From NCBI GenBank assembly GCA_002341315.1, contig DDNV01000011.1:4325-21011 (forward strand): a DNA stretch of 16,687 bases, given 5' to 3'. The stretch is from Cellvibrionales bacterium UBA2511 (GTDB lineage Bacteria; Pseudomonadota; Gammaproteobacteria; Pseudomonadales; Porticoccaceae). Both the position numbers and the translations under genes were made by a program. This document shows positions 14,390 to 16,687 of the stretch, piece by piece (position 1 is the stretch's first letter; every line of letters starts with the position of its first letter). The notes under the pieces were generated by a model. The model saw only the letters and a list, made by a program, of their open reading frames with translations, ran no database searches and had not been told where the DNA came from.

Positions 14390-15543
14390 GAAACGATATC
14401 AAGGTTGAGGCTGCATCAGATTACGAACTGGGCCACCGACAACGCGATGCGAGTCGCTTGCGGGTGGCAATTTTTTCTGACGCACTACCCGCACGCAATG
14501 GGGCCGGGGCCTACTACGGTGACCTGGCCACGCAGCTTGGACCGCAACTCGGTGAACTGACATTGTTTCAACCGGTGGCGAAAAAACGTTTTTTGCGCTT
14601 TGCCCTGCCTCTGCCCGGCGACGCTACCCAGAAACTCATCACGCCCAATGTACTGCGTATATACCGCGAGTTCCGGGTGCTGCAGCCGGATCTGGTGATC
14701 TCGGTAACGCCGGGGCCATTCGGTTTGTTGGGGCTTTGGCTTGCCAGACGCAGCGGTGCTGGATTTCTGTCCGCGTTCCACACGCATTTCGAGGGGCTGG
14801 TGAAACTATACGGCAATACCTGGTTTTTCCGCCTGGCGCACTGGTACCTGGAGCAGGTCAATCGTATTCTTTGCCGGAACAGTGACTCGGTACTGGTCAA
14901 CAATCCCGGTCTCAGCGCCACGGTGGAACGCCTTGGTGCGCGGCACGTGGATGTGATGGGTACTCCGTTATCGCGAGTATTTCTCGATACCCCGATTGTG
15001 CCTCCCACAGAGAATCTGCGGCAGGTACTGTTCGCCGGACGTCTGGCGCCCGAGAAAAACCTGCCCGCTATCCTCGATGCTGTGAAAGCACTGCCGGATA
15101 TCCGCTTTGTCATAGCTGGTGACGGTCCGCTGCGTAGTGAGCTCGAGCGTGAGGCACAATCGCTGCCCAATCTGCGATTGACCGGCTGGCTGGAACGTGA
15201 GGCCCTGCGCGCGGAAATGGACGCCGCGGGGTTGTTGATATTGCCCTCCCATATGGAGACCTTTGGCACGGTCGCACTGGAAGCGATGGCGCGCGGACGT
15301 CCTGCACTGGTGGCCGCCAACGCCGGCATTCACGATTGGCCATTACTCAAGAATTCGCTGTTTATCCTCGGTGAAGGCGAATCGTTAGCGCAAGTGTTGC
15401 ACCAGCTGAGTGAACTTCCGGCAAGTATCTGGCAGGACAAAGCTGCCGCTGCACGCGGGGCTGCCGAAACCCTGAACAACCACACCATTGATCAGTGGCT
15501 GGATTTTGTAGAGCGGTATGCGCGTAAACACCCGCATGAATAG
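14386..15543 (+). CDS. GT4 family glycosyltransferase (385 aa)
   Basis: Retaining GT-B glycosyltransferase using a nucleotide sugar. The N-terminal domain starts after about 24 polar residues with RLRVAIFSDALPARNGAG, including the glycine-rich loop, and has AFHTHFEGLVKLYGNTWFFR, typical of GT4 enzymes acting on lipids or lipid-linked sugars. The C-terminal donor domain contains VLFAGRLAPEKN (Arg219, Lys224), VIAGDGPLR, and the E-x7-E motif in METFGTVALEAMARGRP (Glu291 and Glu299). No membrane helix is evident. It overlaps the sulfotransferase gene by 4 bases. The substrate cannot be told from sequence; glycolipid or surface glycan synthesis is inferred from its neighbours. Confidence 0.93.
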   Translation: MRNDIKVEAASDYELGHRQRDASRLRVAIFSDALPARNGAGAYYGDLATQLGPQLGELTLFQPVAKKRFLRFALPLPGDATQKLITPNVLRIYREFRVLQPDLVISVTPGPFGLLGLWLARRSGAGFLSAFHTHFEGLVKLYGNTWFFRLAHWYLEQVNRILCRNSDSVLVNNPGLSATVERLGARHVDVMGTPLSRVFLDTPIVPPTENLRQVLFAGRLAPEKNLPAILDAVKALPDIRFVIAGDGPLRSELEREAQSLPNLRLTGWLEREALRAEMDAAGLLILPSHMETFGTVALEAMARGRPALVAANAGIHDWPLLKNSLFILGEGESLAQVLHQLSELPASIWQDKAAAARGAAETLNNHTIDQWLDFVERYARKHPHE

Positions 15544-16240
15544 CCAACCGCGAGCAGTGCTGTCGATGCACGACGTCATGCCCGCGACGCTTTCGCAGGT
15601 GGAAGATTTTTTGGCACTCTGCAGCAGCTACGCCATTCCGCCCATGACCCTACTGGTTGTGCCCGGATGCGACTGGCGTCACGAACAACTCGACCGGCTG
15701 CGGGAATTGGCTGGACTCGGTCATGAGCTCGCCGCACACGGCTGGCTGCACCGCGTGGGGACGCCACGCGGCCTGTACCACCGACTGCACTCGACCCTGT
15801 TGTCGCGCAACGTGGCCGAACACCTGGCTCTCGATGGTGAAGGCATCTTGGCGCTGATGCGCCGCTCTCACGACTGGTTCGCAGAACACAACCTGCCTGC
15901 CCCGTCACTATACGTACCCCCGGCCTGGGCGCTGGGCGACGTTGCTCGGCAATCGCTGACATCGCTGAACTTCGAGCGGGTTGAGGTTCTGCGCGGTGTA
16001 TTGGACCTGCGTACCGCCCATCTGCACCCACTGCCACTGGTGGGGTTCGAAGCCGATTCCGGGTTTCGTGCGGCGAGCCTCCGGCTATGGAACAGCAGCC
16101 AAATCGGGATGGCCCGCATTTTCCGGCAAACCTTGCGCATCGGTATTCATCCGCAGGATCTGAATCTTCGTCTCGGTAACTCGTTGCGCGAGTTGTTGCA
16201 AGAGCGCTGGCGCTTTATCAGCTATGGCGACGCACTCTGA
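15518..16240 (+). CDS. Polysaccharide deacetylase family protein, DUF2334 type (240 aa)
   Basis: NodB-like deacetylase fold, expected to remove acetyl groups from a sugar. Motifs: SMHDVMPATL near the start (His18, Asp19), the metal-binding type GHELAAHGWLHR (His74, His78), DGEG (106-109), YVPPAWALG (132-140) and IGIHPQDLN (His211, Asp214), all in the order I recall for DUF2334 proteins of Xanthomonas and Burkholderia. Two starts are possible: ATG 15518, with a weak AGAG 4 bases before it, or ATG 15536 with no such site; both overlap the glycosyltransferase end, and the motif-bearing core begins after either one. There is no signal peptide, so it probably acts in the cytoplasm on a lipid-linked or nucleotide-linked sugar. 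It ends the operon; no clear terminator follows. Confidence 0.85.
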   Translation: MRVNTRMNSQPRAVLSMHDVMPATLSQVEDFLALCSSYAIPPMTLLVVPGCDWRHEQLDRLRELAGLGHELAAHGWLHRVGTPRGLYHRLHSTLLSRNVAEHLALDGEGILALMRRSHDWFAEHNLPAPSLYVPPAWALGDVARQSLTSLNFERVEVLRGVLDLRTAHLHPLPLVGFEADSGFRAASLRLWNSSQIGMARIFRQTLRIGIHPQDLNLRLGNSLRELLQERWRFISYGDAL

Positions 16241-16463
16241 TCAGGCTAACAGGGTGGTAGTATTAACGGCATTTTTAGACACGCTTTTATCCGTCTGATG
16301 CAGGATTTAGCTCACCGAACCATTTCACCCGGATTTCCAGAAACTGGCCGCTAGTGCGGCAGGAAAGAGGAGGTGGGAAGCTAGTTAGGGAAGGGCGGAG
16401 ATTATGACCTCCCTCATTTGGAGGAAACTGTTCGCTTGCTTGACTCCAGGGATGGTAGAGAGG
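16241..16463. other. Gene-free stretch with a possible decayed minus-strand coding remnant and hairpins
   Basis: No start-bearing gene is supported. On the minus strand the frame from 16463 to the stop at 16287 is open for 58 sense codons and ends QFLEIRVKWFGELNPASDG, which looks protein-like, but it has no ATG or TTG and no ribosome binding site. It may be a fragment of a mobile element or other lost gene. Small hairpins: GCCGC/GCGGC (16347-16351, 16356-16360) and CCTCC/GGAGG (16408-16412, 16420-16424). The + strand from about 16361 to 16400 is purine-rich. Confidence 0.35.
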
Positions 16464-16492
16464 TTACAATTAAGACTAATTATCATTATCAA
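16464..16492 (+). promoter_or_regulatory. Candidate promoter overlapping a Fur-box-like site
   Basis: TTACAA (16464-16469) and TATCAA (16487-16492) are spaced by 17 bases, each about 4/6 to the sigma-70 boxes. Between and over them, positions 16472-16490 match 14 of 19 bases of the classical Fur box; the right half ATTATCATTATC is nearly complete. This is the layout expected for repression by Fe-Fur. The gene that follows starts at 16515. Confidence 0.5.
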
Positions 16493-16514
16493 AAACTAAT
16501 TAGAGATCTCGTAA

Positions 16515-16687
16515 ATGCTGGCTCACTGGGTAGGCCGTTTTACACATCAGAAGCAACTGGCTCTGAATATCGCAGTAATACTGGTGGCCTTGGCCTGTTT
16601 GTATCCCGGGGTCAGCCAGGCGTCGATGAATGACAGCTATACTCAGGTGCGTCAGTTGGCACAACTGGCCGAATACATTGCTGTGGA
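16515..16687 (+). CDS. Secreted or membrane protein, 3' truncated; possibly FTR1-type iron permease
   Basis: ATG 16515 opens a frame that runs to the window end (57 codons). It begins with a signal-type sequence: a basic stretch (VGRFTHQKQ), a hydrophobic core (LALNIAVILVALACLY) and PGVSQA as a plausible cleavage site. Next comes MNDSYTQVRQLAQLAEYIAV. The pattern QLAQLAEYIAV resembles the start of the periplasmic domain that precedes FTR1 iron permeases in some gammaproteobacteria, where a DYIGVDY-like stretch occurs; this is from memory and rests on few residues. The Fur-like site just upstream fits an iron-uptake role. The ribosome binding site is weak (TAGAGA, about 16501-16506). An unrelated exported protein remains possible. 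Confidence 0.5.
   Translation, partial: MLAHWVGRFTHQKQLALNIAVILVALACLYPGVSQASMNDSYTQVRQLAQLAEYIAV

Noticed and set aside
14568..15329. 253-residue minus-strand frame inside the glycosyltransferase gene
   Set aside because: It overlaps the glycosyltransferase donor domain with its conserved motifs, and the peptide is Ser/Arg-rich without recognisable features.
16418..16633. 71-residue + strand frame starting at TTG 16418
   Set aside because: It crosses the Fur-like site and promoter and overlaps the better-supported signal-peptide gene at 16515 in another frame.

Overview
The window reads like a chromosomal segment of a gammaproteobacterium, perhaps a Chromatiales or Thiotrichales relative. 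This is inferred from the gene order iscR-sufB-sufC-sufD-sufS-sufA-sufT-sufE, from protein similarity recalled from memory, and from moderately GC-rich coding sequence. No rRNA, tRNA, CRISPR array or intact insertion sequence was seen. Every supported gene lies on the + strand.

Layout. (1) Positions 1-2467 hold the end of an operon for proton-pumping membrane subunits of the NuoL/M/N-MrpA/D type: one gene cut by the window edge and one complete gene. The next reading frame opens with an ATGA overlap but stops after 8 codons. (2) Positions 2468-2797 carry no convincing long gene. They hold a hairpin, a possible 25-residue ORF with a good ribosome binding site, and a near-consensus IscR type 1 operator over a promoter. 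(3) Positions 2798-9604 are a complete SUF iron-sulfur cluster assembly operon. IscR (TTG start) is the probable autoregulator, SufBCD the scaffold, SufS/SufE the sulfur donors, SufA the carrier, and SufT an MIP18-family maturation factor.

(4) Positions 9605-9703 hold a terminator-like hairpin and a perfect 19-bp palindrome resembling a FadR/PdhR-type (GntR family) operator, overlapping a good -10 box. (5) Positions 9704-12532 are a tight three-gene unit of unknown function. It encodes a cytoplasmic/helical protein with two C-terminal membrane helices (CorA-like topology but no GMN motif), a secreted family 3 solute-binding-like protein with an extra C-terminal domain, and a small membrane protein built from two copies of a three-helix unit. 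This is the best candidate here for an undescribed system.

(6) Positions 12686-16240 are a promoter followed by four overlapping genes: GtrA-like flippase, sulfotransferase, GT4 glycosyltransferase and DUF2334-type polysaccharide deacetylase. Together they suggest synthesis of a sulfated or deacetylated surface glycan or glycolipid. (7) Positions 16241-16514 hold a possibly decayed sequence and then a Fur-box-like promoter. The promoter leads into the start of a secreted or membrane-anchored protein that runs off the window, possibly an FTR1-type iron permease.

An iron theme may link parts of the window: an IscR-controlled SUF operon and, at the far end, a Fur-like site. That link is inference.
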